The notes under the pieces were generated by a model, which did not search any database, was not told the origin of the DNA, and saw only the letters and a list, made by a program, of their open reading frames with translations. A program made the position numbers and the translations under genes. 64,000 nt of DNA from Arthrobacter sp. CDRTa11 (lineage in GTDB: Bacteria > Actinomycetota > Actinomycetes > Actinomycetales > Micrococcaceae): contig NZ_CP044532.1 of assembly GCF_026427775.1 (NCBI RefSeq), positions 248,001-312,000 on the forward strand, read 5' to 3'. Position 1 is the stretch's first letter. Every line of letters begins with the position of its first letter. This document shows positions 55,848 through 64,000 of this stretch, piece by piece.

Positions 55848-57028
55848 AAGCGGATGGCGTCGATCACCTTGATTCGCACGGCCACCAGGGCGGGGATGGC
55901 GCCGGCCAGCGCGCCCACCAACACGGCGGAGCCCAGCCCAAGCATCGCGGCCTCAACCGGAAACCCCGGATACTCCGTTAGCCCGGGCGCGATGTTGGCC
56001 TGGATCCACGGGTGCTTCACCACCGCCACGGACAGCATGACGCCAACGATTCCGGCCACCGCAGTGGCAACCACGGATTCCATCATGACACCGAGGAAAA
56101 TCCGCTGCGACGTGGCTCCAAAACTGCGGCGGATGCCGATTTCCCGTACCCGGTACCGCACCGTCACCATGGAAATGTTCAGCATGCCCACCGCGCCCAG
56201 GAGGAGCACAAGCCCGGCGATACCGCCAACGGCAAGCTGGACAGTCGCGAACGGATCCCCGTTGCTGGCATAGTCCGTCCGGTCCACCTGCACCTGCATG
56301 CCGGGGAACTGCCGCTGCAGGTCCGAGGTAATGGCAAATTTGAGTACTTCGGCCTGATCGTCCCCCACCCAGAGTTTGAACTGCCCGAATCCTCCCGAAG
56401 AGATGTCCGCGCGGTCCGCTGCCCCGGTCAGCATAAAGGCCGACGGCGGTGCCTGCGGGAACTGGTCGGGAACCACCCCGATGATCACCGCCGTCGTTTC
56501 CTGCGTTCCGAGAAGCTGGACCTTTGGATTGGTGGTCAGGTTTGGCCGGCCTGCGGCGTTGTAAAAGCCCTCTGAGACAACCAGTGCCGGGGCAAGCCGG
56601 TTTTCGTCGTCGGCGGCGAACCATCCGCCCTGGCGGACGTCCAGGCGGTGGATCATTCCGTAACCGGGATCCACGAGCTGGAGGTTCAGCTGCTGCACGC
56701 CGTACGGGGACTGGAAGGAATGCTGTGCCTGTTCTGAATGTGAGTAGTAGGTGATCCCATAGCGGTCGATCACGCCCTGGTAGGCGTCCTCGAGTTTCTG
56801 CTGATCCGGCTGGGTTGGCCCGAAGACGCCGATGCCCAGGGTGGCCGCACGCCCGCCGTACTGTTCTGAGCTTGCCTTGAAACCTTCTCGTGCCAGGTTC
56901 CCTAAACCCACGACGGAGGTCAGGGCAGCCACGGAAAGTGCCACCCCCACGAGCGCCAGCAGAATCCGGGTCTTGTTGATCCTCAGTTCCTGCCAGGCTT
57001 CCAGGAGGGCAGAAATGATGCCGGTCAT
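55844..57028 (-). CDS. MacB/FtsX-type ABC transporter permease
   Basis: 394 residues. One N-terminal membrane helix (ILLALVGVALSVAALTSVVGLG), a 220-residue extracytoplasmic MacB-PCD region, then three helices near the C-terminus, with VRYRVREIGIRRSFGATSQRIFLGVMMESVV, the FtsX/MacB coupling motif, between helices 2 and 3. It forms the membrane part of the exporter encoded with the overlapping ATPase gene (ATGA, 57025-57028) and the adaptor. Such systems export peptides or drugs or act in envelope stress. Substrate unknown. Confidence 0.88.
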   Translation of the reverse strand: MTGIISALLEAWQELRINKTRILLALVGVALSVAALTSVVGLGNLAREGFKASSEQYGGRAATLGIGVFGPTQPDQQKLEDAYQGVIDRYGITYYSHSEQAQHSFQSPYGVQQLNLQLVDPGYGMIHRLDVRQGGWFAADDENRLAPALVVSEGFYNAAGRPNLTTNPKVQLLGTQETTAVIIGVVPDQFPQAPPSAFMLTGAADRADISSGGFGQFKLWVGDDQAEVLKFAITSDLQRQFPGMQVQVDRTDYASNGDPFATVQLAVGGIAGLVLLLGAVGMLNISMVTVRYRVREIGIRRSFGATSQRIFLGVMMESVVATAVAGIVGVMLSVAVVKHPWIQANIAPGLTEYPGFPVEAAMLGLGSAVLVGALAGAIPALVAVRIKVIDAIRF

Positions 57029-57732
57029 GCGCTCACTCCCGCCGGGACGTCCGCAGCGGACAGGACACCTGTTTCCAGCCGGTAGCAGGCCCGGGCGAGT
57101 GAGGCCACATTGACGTCGTGGGTGATGGTGACCAGTGCGGCGCCGGATTCGGTGGCCACAGTGTCCAGCAGCGCCATCACGGCCTGTCCGGTATCCACAT
57201 CGAGGGCGCCCGTAGGCTCATCTGCCAGGATCAGGCGGGGGCGGCGGACCAGCGCCCGCGCAATGGCAACCCGTTGCTGTTCACCGCCGGAGAGCATGTT
57301 GGGCAGCGTCTGGGCCCTGTGGGCCAGGCCCACCCGGTCCAGGATGTCCATCGCTATCTCCCGCCGCCGCCAAAACTGGGCACCGCGGGCATACAGGAGC
57401 GGTGTGATGACGTTGTCCAGTGCGGTGCGGCCGGGCAGCAGGTTGAACTGCTGGAACACAAATCCCACGGCCTCCCCGCGGAGCTTTGCCCTGGCACCGC
57501 CTTTCAGTTGCTGCACAGGAGTTCCCATGAAGCTCAGTTCCCCGCTGCTGGGCAGGTCAAGGAGACCGAGCAGGTTCAGCAGCGTGGACTTGCCGCACCC
57601 GGACCGTCCCACCACTGCTGTGTGGTCGCCGCTGTGAACGGCAAGGTCAACGCCGCGAAGAATATGCAGTTCCTGGTCATCAGGCAGCAGGACTGTCCGG
57701 GTGACCCCTTTGAGGGCTACAAGTTCCTCCAC
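57025..57732 (-). CDS. ABC transporter ATPase (MacB/LolD type)
   Basis: 235 residues. VVGRSGCGKSTLLNLLGLL is Walker A, VGFVFQQFNLLPG the Q-loop, LSGGEQQRVAIARALVRRPRLILADEPTGALD the signature plus Walker B, and VTITHDVNVA the H-loop. The length and the FQQFNLLP form mark the LolD/MacB class that energises FtsX-type permeases. It starts 2 bp after the adaptor stop and overlaps the permease start. Confidence 0.93.
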   Translation of the reverse strand: MEELVALKGVTRTVLLPDDQELHILRGVDLAVHSGDHTAVVGRSGCGKSTLLNLLGLLDLPSSGELSFMGTPVQQLKGGARAKLRGEAVGFVFQQFNLLPGRTALDNVITPLLYARGAQFWRRREIAMDILDRVGLAHRAQTLPNMLSGGEQQRVAIARALVRRPRLILADEPTGALDVDTGQAVMALLDTVATESGAALVTITHDVNVASLARACYRLETGVLSAADVPAGVSA

Positions 57733-57734
57733 CG

Positions 57735-59015
57735 TCAGCCGCCCATCGGCATGCCGGGTCCGCCGAACTGCGGTCCGGCGGGCGCTTGGGCGAGTGCGCC
57801 CGGAATGAACTCAAGGACCGCTTCGCCCTCAGCCAGGCCCGAGACCACCTCCACCACGGAACCATCGTTGAGGCCCAGCTGGACCTTGCGCTGCTCGGGC
57901 TCAGCCACGGGACCGCCGGGCGGGAGTCCGCCCACCGGAGCTCCAGCAGCAGTTCCCCCGGCGGGGGCATCTCCGGCCACAGCCGTGCCGGCAGGCCCGC
58001 CGGCTCCGGGGACGCCGGCGGGGGGCGCCATGCCATCCGCCGCGATCCAGACGATGCCTTCCTTGACGCTGCCCTCCACAGCCGTGAGCGGCACGGTGAG
58101 GACGTTAACGGCTTCGCCGGCGGTGACGGTCATGGTGGCGCCGAGTCCCGCAAAAACTTCAACGTTGGTGGGGACAGCGCAGCTCAGCGTCCCGGTGGGC
58201 GAGCCGCCCTGCTCCGGCGCCCCGCCGGCAGAACCGGGACCCGCGACGGCCATGGGAACCGAGCGGCTGGCGCCGCCGCCCGTACTTCCGCCCATCCCGC
58301 CGCTGACCGAAGCCTCCGCGGCTCCGCTGGCCACACTCTTCAGGTCCACGGACGGGCAGGTGAATGGAGCGGGGCCACCCACCAGCGAGATTTGCGCCGA
58401 TCCCGGCTTGGCCAGGAGCCGGTACTGCTGGGCAGCGTTCACGGAGCCGCTGACGGTGTAGGTTCCTGGGTCGATTGTTCCGGCAGCCTGTCCCACGCTG
58501 ACCTGCTGGTCGATCAGGACGTCCAGGGTTTTAAGGGCACCGCCTGCGGGCGCCAGCACATCGGTATATGTATAGGTGGGAAGGGCTGCAGTGCGGGCTG
58601 CCGGCTGGCTTTCGGACCCCTGCCCTCCCGGTCCGGTTGCCCCCTCGGTGCCGGCTTCAGTGCCCGTCCGCGCAGGCTGGACCTCGCTCCGGACCTGGTA
58701 CAGGGGATCCCCGGCTACCACCTTCACGCCTGGTTCCAGGAAGATGTGCGTCACCACGCCGGCAGCGGTGTTCCGCACGCCCACCGCCGCATCATTCTGG
58801 ACAGTTGCCTTGATCTCCACCTTGTTGGTGACCGTCGCCCGGACCGCCTGCACCACAGGAACGGCCACTTGCGCCCCTGGGCCTGCCACCGCAGGTTCCG
58901 GTTCCATGCCATCCACAAAAGCGATTTTGACCAACGTCACCGCAATGACCGCGAACACTGCCAGCCACGCTGCCGGCAACACAATACGCCTGAAAACTCT
59001 CATTCCTGCCCCCAT
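57735..59015 (-). CDS. Periplasmic-adaptor-like (HlyD/MacA family) protein
   Basis: 426 residues. An N-terminal membrane helix (IVLPAAWLAVFAVIAVTLVKIAF) leads to a biotinyl-lipoyl-like part (NTAAGVVTHIFLEPGVKVVAGDPLYQV) and a C-terminal region with TVTAGEAVNVLTVPLTAVEGSVKEGIVW and VVSGLAEGEAVLEFI, as in MacA-type membrane-fusion proteins. Long Gly/Ala/Pro insertions are present (about residues 130 and 345-380). It works with the ATPase and permease downstream. Monoderm actinobacteria have no outer membrane, so it probably shapes the external side of the pump. GGGGGAAG upstream supports ATG 59015. Confidence 0.82.
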   Translation of the reverse strand: MGAGMRVFRRIVLPAAWLAVFAVIAVTLVKIAFVDGMEPEPAVAGPGAQVAVPVVQAVRATVTNKVEIKATVQNDAAVGVRNTAAGVVTHIFLEPGVKVVAGDPLYQVRSEVQPARTGTEAGTEGATGPGGQGSESQPAARTAALPTYTYTDVLAPAGGALKTLDVLIDQQVSVGQAAGTIDPGTYTVSGSVNAAQQYRLLAKPGSAQISLVGGPAPFTCPSVDLKSVASGAAEASVSGGMGGSTGGGASRSVPMAVAGPGSAGGAPEQGGSPTGTLSCAVPTNVEVFAGLGATMTVTAGEAVNVLTVPLTAVEGSVKEGIVWIAADGMAPPAGVPGAGGPAGTAVAGDAPAGGTAAGAPVGGLPPGGPVAEPEQRKVQLGLNDGSVVEVVSGLAEGEAVLEFIPGALAQAPAGPQFGGPGMPMGG

Positions 59016-59163
59016 CAGTACTTCCCCCGGAGCACCTCTCCACGGGATGCATACTCAGCATATAGTCAGCCCGCTCCAGAACGGGACATATCTCACAGTT
59101 GACTGCCCAAGGAGGGTTGGCCGATGATTATCTACAACGATGTAAATCCGCTGAAAGGTCATC

Positions 59164-60147
59164 ATGCCCCGCCTCGAAACCGCTGCCGGCCCGGCCAGCC
59201 CGGCCAGCCCGGACCCGGACATCACAGCCCCGGACAACACGGACCCGGGGCTTCCGGATCCCTTCATCCTTCAGCGGGCCGATCCCTGGATGACCAGGCA
59301 TCAGGGCCGCTACTATTTCACCGCCTCAGTCCCGGAGTACGACCGCCTGGTGATCCGGCAGGCGCCCAGCCTTGCAGGTCTTGGTTCCGCACCTGAAGCG
59401 ACCATCTGGCAGCGGCCTGCATCGGGACCGCTGGGCGGCCATATCTGGGCGCCGGAACTGCACCACTTCGACGGCGGATGGCACCTGTATTTCGCCGCCG
59501 GCGACAGCGATGATCCCTTCAGGATCCGGATGTATGTGATGTCCAACCCGGAGACGGACCCTGCAGCGCCAGCCTGGGGTCCGCCGGTGCGCATCCACAC
59601 CCACAAAGAGAGCTTCTCGCTTGACGCCACCACCTTTGAGCACGGCGGCACCAGGTTTCTTGTGTGGGCACAGATGGACCCCGATTCCAGCCTGTTCATC
59701 GCTCCTCTGTCCTCACCTTCAACACTGGCCGGGCCGCCGGTGCGCATCGCCGATCCCACGCTGGGCTGGGAGATAATCGGCCACCGGGTGAACGAGGGCC
59801 CGGCGGTCATTCAGCGCAACGGGCGGATCTTCCTGACCTTCTCTGCCAGCGCCACCGACGCGAACTACTGCATGGGCCTGCTGACGGCGGACGCCGGTGC
59901 TGACCTGCTGGATCCGTCCTCCTGGACCAAGGATCCGCTTCCGTGGATGGCAACCTCGGACCGCTCCGGGGAGTTCGGGCCCGGGCACAACTCCTTCACC
60001 CTGGACGAGGCCGGAAACGATCTGATCGTTTATCATTCCCGTTCCTACCGCGACGTTATGGGAGATCCGCTCCGGGACCCGAACCGCCACACCCGGATCA
60101 GGCGCATCCACTGGTCTGCCGACGGCCGGCCCTCCGTCAGCTGCTGA
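59164..60147 (+). CDS. Glycoside hydrolase family 43 (arabinosidase/xylosidase-like)
   Basis: 327 residues, five-bladed propeller. [24 protein letters not shown] holds the catalytic base Asp, [23 protein letters not shown] the GH43 WAPE motif, and [21 protein letters not shown] the catalytic acid Glu. No signal peptide, so it probably acts on imported arabino- or xylo-oligosaccharides in the cytosol. The start is ambiguous: GAAAGG supports ATG 59164, but AAGGAGG supports an out-of-frame ATG at 59124. Convergent with the aldehyde dehydrogenase, overlapping by 11 bp. Confidence 0.85.
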   Translation: MPRLETAAGPASPASPDPDITAPDNTDPGLPDPFILQRADPWMTRHQGRYYFTASVPEYDRLVIRQAPSLAGLGSAPEATIWQRPASGPLGGHIWAPELHHFDGGWHLYFAAGDSDDPFRIRMYVMSNPETDPAAPAWGPPVRIHTHKESFSLDATTFEHGGTRFLVWAQMDPDSSLFIAPLSSPSTLAGPPVRIADPTLGWEIIGHRVNEGPAVIQRNGRIFLTFSASATDANYCMGLLTADAGADLLDPSSWTKDPLPWMATSDRSGEFGPGHNSFTLDEAGNDLIVYHSRSYRDVMGDPLRDPNRHTRIRRIHWSADGRPSVSC

Positions 60148-61549
60148 TGCAGACCACTTTTGGCTGGGTCATCTCCTCATAGGCGAAGCGCACACCCTCC
60201 CGGCCCATGCTGCCGTATTTGGAGCCGCCGAAGGGCATGCCATCAAAACGGTAGTCCGAGGAGTCATTGATCATCACCCCGCCCGCCTCCAGCCGCCTGC
60301 CAGCTTCCATGGCCGACGCGAGGGATGCGGTGAAGATGCCGGCGTGCAGGCTGAACTCAATGGAGTTGGCAAGCTCAATGGCCTCGTCGAAGCCGGTGAA
60401 CGGCTGGAGCATGACCACCGGGGCGAAGACCTCCTCGCGCCAGAGCCTGCCGTTGAGCGGCACGTTTTCCAGGACAGTGGGCTCCAGGACGTTTCCGGAA
60501 CTGGAACCGCCCGCCAAAAGGGTGGCGCCGGCGTCGAGCGCTTCACTGATCTTCGCCGTTGCCTCGCCAACGGCAGCTGCGGTGATCATCGGCCCCACGT
60601 CAGTGCCTTCTGCGGCCGGGTCACCGGCCACCAGGGCCGCCGTGGCGGCCAGGAAACGGCTCCTGAATTCGGCAAGAACGCTCTCGTCCACCAGGATCCG
60701 CTGCACGCCCACGCAGTTCTGGCCTGCGGCCCAGAAGGCACCGGAAACGCAGGCTTCCACTGCTGCCGCAATATCGGCGTCGGCCAGCACCAGGTTGGGG
60801 GCGTTGCCGCCCAGGTCCATGGACAGCTTCTTGAGGCCGGCTTCCCGCGCAATGGATTCTCCAGTGGAAAAGCCGCCGGTAAAGGACACCATCCTGACGT
60901 CCCGTGAACGCACGACGGCGGCAGCCAGTTCGCGCCCGCCGTGCACCACCGTGATGGCCTCAGGCGGCAGCCCTGATTCCCGCAAGGCATCCACCAGCAG
61001 CTGCGCGGACAGCGGAGTCAAGGCTGAGGGCTTCAGGATGACGGCGTTTCCGCCGGCAATGGCGGGGCCGATCTTGTGCGCCACCAGGTTGAGGGGATCG
61101 TTGAACGGCGTAATGGCCGCCACGATGCCCAGCGGTTCCCGGCTGAACCATCCCGTCCGGTTCTCCGATCCGCGGTAGGCATCAAACGGGATGACTTCTC
61201 CGGCGTTGCTTTTGGCCTCGGCCGCTGAGAGGGAGAGGGTGTTGATGGCCCGGACCACTTCCTTGCGCGCCTGGCGGATGGTCTTGCCCGCTTCGGCCGT
61301 GATGGTCCGCGCAAACTCGTCGCTTCGCAGTTCCAGGAGCCGGGCGGCGCCCGCCAGGATGTCGGCGCGGTCGCTGCGGGACAGGGCACCTGCCAGCCGG
61401 GCGCCTTCACGGGCCGTGGCCAGGACAGCGTCGATGGAGGCTGCGGGGGTGATGGGCACTCGGCCGACGCATCCGCCGTCGTACGGACTGAAAACCTCAG
61501 CGTATTTCGGGGCGTCCACGCCGGTCAGGGGATCGGCAAGCTTATGCAC
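60137..61549 (-). CDS. NAD(P)-dependent aldehyde dehydrogenase
   Basis: 470 residues. [30 protein letters not shown] is the coenzyme-binding block, [17 protein letters not shown] the Rossmann turn, [16 protein letters not shown] the general-base region (usual ELGG reads DLGG) and [12 protein letters not shown] the catalytic Cys. [27 protein letters not shown] is the closing motif. It resembles lactaldehyde and phosphonoacetaldehyde dehydrogenases. The overlap with the homoserine dehydrogenase gene (GTG 61549, 8 bp) suggests that aspartate 4-semialdehyde may be its substrate; that is inference. Confidence 0.85.
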   Translation of the reverse strand: MHKLADPLTGVDAPKYAEVFSPYDGGCVGRVPITPAASIDAVLATAREGARLAGALSRSDRADILAGAARLLELRSDEFARTITAEAGKTIRQARKEVVRAINTLSLSAAEAKSNAGEVIPFDAYRGSENRTGWFSREPLGIVAAITPFNDPLNLVAHKIGPAIAGGNAVILKPSALTPLSAQLLVDALRESGLPPEAITVVHGGRELAAAVVRSRDVRMVSFTGGFSTGESIAREAGLKKLSMDLGGNAPNLVLADADIAAAVEACVSGAFWAAGQNCVGVQRILVDESVLAEFRSRFLAATAALVAGDPAAEGTDVGPMITAAAVGEATAKISEALDAGATLLAGGSSSGNVLEPTVLENVPLNGRLWREEVFAPVVMLQPFTGFDEAIELANSIEFSLHAGIFTASLASAMEAGRRLEAGGVMINDSSDYRFDGMPFGGSKYGSMGREGVRFAYEEMTQPKVVCISS

Positions 61550-62633
61550 GAGCGGCCTCGATCGGTGCCGGTGCCACTGCTGGTGCCCCTGCCTGGGCGG
61601 ATGAACTGTTCCTGGCGTGGATGGCGATGATGTCCGACAGCAGCGCGTACGCAGTTTCGATCCTTCCGGCCCCGGGGCCGGACACCGTCACCTGGCCCAG
61701 AAGGTCGGTACTGAAGGCCACGGCGTTGGTGGCGCCGGAAACTCCGGCCAGTCCATGCTCAAGGGGGAGGGCCTGCGGGGCGACGCCGGCTGTCACCGAT
61801 CCGTCAGGGTTCCGCTGCGCTGATCCCACCAGTTTCCAGCGCTTGCCTTCAAGTGAGGCCTGCCTGACGTCCTGCACAGTCACCGAGGAGATGCCTTCCC
61901 GGCTGATGTCACTGAGTTCAAGGCTGGCACCCAGCAGTTCGTTGGCCAGGATCAGCACTTTGAGCTGGACGTCGTAACCGTCGATGTCCGCGCTGGGGTT
62001 TGCCTCCGCGTATCCCAGGTCCTGGGCCTCACGCACCGCCTCCTGGAGGCTGAGGCCGGATTCCATCCGCCCCAGGACGTAGTTGCTGGTGCCGTTCATG
62101 ATCCCCTCGAAGCCGCCCAGCCGTAAGCCGCCGAACATCTGCTTCGCCAGCCGGATGACCGGTGTGCCGCTCATAACGGAACCTTCGAACTCGAAGGCGA
62201 CGCCGTGCTCCGCGGCAAGGGCTGCAAGCTCCCGTCCGCGCAGGGCCACCGGGCCCTTATTGGTGGTGCAAACGCTCTTGCCTGCTTCGATGGCCCAGCG
62301 GACGTGCGAAACCGCCGGCTCGCCGTCGTCAGGGTTGGTGAAGGTTGCCTCCACCACAATGTCCGCCGGGCAGTTGCGGATGACCGCCTCGTTGTCCGTC
62401 TCGGCAGACCCGCCGAACTGTTCAAAGGTGGCCCCGGGTCCGAGGGCGAGGACGGCGGCCAGATCGATCCCGCCGGCGTCCACCAGCGAACCGAGGCGCA
62501 GGTCCGTGATGGCCGTGACGCGCAGGCCGAATCCCAGGTCTGCCTGCAGCTGTGATCCGCGGGACTGGATCAGTTCAGCCAGGGTGCGGTTCACGCCGCC
62601 GAAACCGATGAGCGCGAGGTTGTAGGTGGTCAT
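61542..62633 (-). CDS. Homoserine dehydrogenase-family protein
   Basis: 363 residues. [21 protein letters not shown] binds NAD(P), [20 protein letters not shown] contains the catalytic-region Lys, and [41 protein letters not shown] and [21 protein letters not shown] are the homoserine dehydrogenase signatures. It lacks the ACT domain of biosynthetic actinobacterial enzymes and has no thrB/thrC neighbours. It is coupled to an aldehyde dehydrogenase and divergent from an amino-acid permease, suggesting a catabolic role (homoserine to aspartate semialdehyde). Confidence 0.85.
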   Translation of the reverse strand: MTTYNLALIGFGGVNRTLAELIQSRGSQLQADLGFGLRVTAITDLRLGSLVDAGGIDLAAVLALGPGATFEQFGGSAETDNEAVIRNCPADIVVEATFTNPDDGEPAVSHVRWAIEAGKSVCTTNKGPVALRGRELAALAAEHGVAFEFEGSVMSGTPVIRLAKQMFGGLRLGGFEGIMNGTSNYVLGRMESGLSLQEAVREAQDLGYAEANPSADIDGYDVQLKVLILANELLGASLELSDISREGISSVTVQDVRQASLEGKRWKLVGSAQRNPDGSVTAGVAPQALPLEHGLAGVSGATNAVAFSTDLLGQVTVSGPGAGRIETAYALLSDIIAIHARNSSSAQAGAPAVAPAPIEAARA

Positions 62634-62933
62634 GGATCCCTCTTTCAGGAGTGCTGCTGTGGTGGGACTTCAATCGTGTCCCGGCAGCCTGTCCGTTCAG
62701 CCATGTGATTCCGCCCTAACTGCTGCGCAAAGTGACCATGTGACGGGCGAATTGACCATAAGGCGTGCAATATAAGCATTTTTAGATGTTCTTGATGACT
62801 ACTGACCCTCATTTGTGTTACTTTCATCACCTCTTGCGACGCCGGCGGCCAGCTCCTTGCAGCCTCGTCACCGCACCAAACGCAAGGGCCACGTGCAGCA
62901 GATTGCTGCATCCTCACCATCCCGGGAGACCTC
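62634..62933. promoter_or_regulatory. Control region between homoserine dehydrogenase and APC permease genes
   Basis: 300 bp without a gene. Two exact direct repeats TGACCAT at 62733-62739 and 62753-62759 are spaced 20 bp apart, about two helical turns, as expected for side-by-side regulator binding. An AT-rich patch at about 62767-62785 may hold promoter elements. Confidence 0.45.
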
Positions 62934-64000
62934 ATGTCACTCTCTTCACCTACCGAACTGGGAACAAGCGCCCCGGCCGCGGAACCGGCCACCGGCCTCC
63001 GCCGGTCCATGGGCTCACGCCACCTGGTCATGATCGCCATGGGGGGCGTCATTGGCTCGGGCCTGTTCCTCAGCTCCGGATACACCATCTCGCAGGCTGG
63101 CCCGCTGGGCGCCGTCCTGGCTTACCTTGTGGGCGCCTTTGTGGTCTACCTGGTGATGGCCTGCCTCGGCGAGCTTGCCATCGCCTACCCGGTGTCCGGC
63201 GCCTTCCACATCTATGCAGCCCGATCCATCGGCCCGGCCACGGGCTTCACCACGGCCTGGCTATACTGGCTGTGCTGGGCCGTGGCCATCGGATCAGAAT
63301 TCACGGCCTCGGGGCTGCTGATGCAGCGCTGGTTCCCGGGCGTGGATGTCTGGGTGTGGTGCGTCGTTTTCGCGCTGATACTCTTCTCGCTCAACGCCAT
63401 CTCGTCGCGGGTTTTCGGCGAATCCGAATTCTGGTTTTCCATCATCAAGGTGGGGGCCATTCTTGTCCTGATTGTGTTGGGCGGCGCTGCCCTGTTTGGC
63501 TTCCATCCCCTGGCCGGCGGTGACCATCCAGTACTGTTCAGCAACTTCGCCACGTCCGCCGGCCTCTTCCCCAACGGCTTCACCGGCGTCCTGGTCACCG
63601 CCCTCGCCGTGTTTTACGCGTTCTCCGGGTCTGAACTGATCGGTGTAGCCGCCGGCGAGACGGCCGATCCGGAAAAGAACATCCCCAAGGCCATGCGGAC
63701 CACCGTCATCCGGCTGCTGATCTTCTTTGTCGGCGCCATCGCCGTTATCGCCGCCACCATTCCCTACGACCAGGTGGGCCTGGATGAAAGCCCGTTTGTC
63801 ACTGTCTTTTCCGCCATTGGCATCCCGTTCGCCGCAGACATCATGAACTTTGTGATCATCACGGCACTGCTGTCCGCGGGCAACAGTGGACTGTTCTCCT
63901 GCGCCAGGATGCTCTTCTCCCTCGCCGAAGAGGGACATGCGCCCAAGGCGTTCCGGAAACTCACCAAGCGGGGCATTCCCATGCTGGCGCTCAGCGTCAG
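62934..64000 (+). CDS. APC-family amino-acid permease, N-terminal part (cut by window edge)
   Basis: 355 residues are visible before the window ends. [29 protein letters not shown] is the APC signature (GGxIGSGLF), and [37 protein letters not shown] and [28 protein letters not shown] are further landmarks of the AAT (amino-acid transporter) branch. Eight to nine membrane helices are present so far. GGGAG five bases upstream supports ATG 62934. Divergent from the homoserine dehydrogenase operon; the substrate is probably the amino acid which that operon degrades. Confidence 0.9.
   Translation, partial: MSLSSPTELGTSAPAAEPATGLRRSMGSRHLVMIAMGGVIGSGLFLSSGYTISQAGPLGAVLAYLVGAFVVYLVMACLGELAIAYPVSGAFHIYAARSIGPATGFTTAWLYWLCWAVAIGSEFTASGLLMQRWFPGVDVWVWCVVFALILFSLNAISSRVFGESEFWFSIIKVGAILVLIVLGGAALFGFHPLAGGDHPVLFSNFATSAGLFPNGFTGVLVTALAVFYAFSGSELIGVAAGETADPEKNIPKAMRTTVIRLLIFFVGAIAVIAATIPYDQVGLDESPFVTVFSAIGIPFAADIMNFVIITALLSAGNSGLFSCARMLFSLAEEGHAPKAFRKLTKRGIPMLALSV

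Noticed and set aside
59055..59267. 70-codon minus-strand frame between the adaptor and GH43 genes
   Set aside because: No ribosome binding site, and it covers the promoter region and the GH43 start; shadow frame.
62645..63088. 147-codon minus-strand frame upstream of homoserine dehydrogenase
   Set aside because: Runs antisense to the permease start and through the control region; no ribosome binding site or family features.

Overview
The window is bacterial chromosome from a high-GC Gram-positive actinobacterium. The gene families, codon bias (G/C at third positions), frequent ATGA/TGATG start-stop overlaps and several leaderless starts placed 7 nt after a TANNNT hexamer all fit Micrococcaceae (Arthrobacter/Pseudarthrobacter-like). 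That placement is inference from gene content. No rRNA, tRNA, CRISPR array, prophage or intact insertion sequence was seen.

Layout. 1-570: a cut-off TetR regulator divergent from a DoxX-like membrane protein. 953-9201: a sugar-acid operon on the minus strand (ABC importer, GalD-like dehydratase, uronate-dehydrogenase-like enzyme, KDPG aldolase, KDG kinase) with a divergent ROK regulator. 9297-16792: hydrolase, PfkB kinase, two GT9 glycosyltransferases, an orphan sulfonate-type binding protein, HAD hydrolase and a glycerophosphodiesterase. 16827-31112: a stress/signalling stretch with hydrophilic small proteins, a DUF6480-like protein, an EAL protein, a GGDEF-EAL protein next to a histidine kinase, two SDRs, glycerate kinase, DUF6328-like membrane protein and a GAF-ANTAR protein. 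31109-39826: SGNH hydrolase, uracil permease divergent from a RutE-like reductase, phosphoglucomutase, NERD protein, and a PadR/permease-prefix pair.

39902-46438 is an arsenic-resistance island: ArsR, an ArsN1/Pat-like acetyltransferase, an aquaporin, an ArsR-ArsC fusion, ArsC, thioredoxin reductase (ArsT), ArsO-like flavoprotein, a variant ArsC-like protein and a universal stress protein. No ArsB/Acr3 pump is present in it. Between arsT and arsO lie an unlisted 18-residue peptide with six cysteines in three CC pairs, and a 66-bp near-perfect palindrome. ATATTGA-N6-TCAATAT-type operators tie the transcripts together. I consider this the most interesting part of the window.

46474-53816 is an amino-acid module: glutaminase, PucR regulator, APC permease and a large Orn/Lys/Arg-type decarboxylase. 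53813-59015 holds a LapA-like protein, small hypotheticals, an Lrp regulator and a MacB-like exporter (adaptor, ATPase, permease). 59164-64000 ends with a GH43 glycosidase and a likely homoserine-catabolic locus (aldehyde dehydrogenase plus homoserine dehydrogenase, divergent from an amino-acid permease that runs off the end).

A 14-bp palindrome of the form RTAAG-N4-CTTAY recurs at 17327, 23685, 27484 and 54320, each time in the promoter region of small stress-type genes. This suggests a shared regulator.
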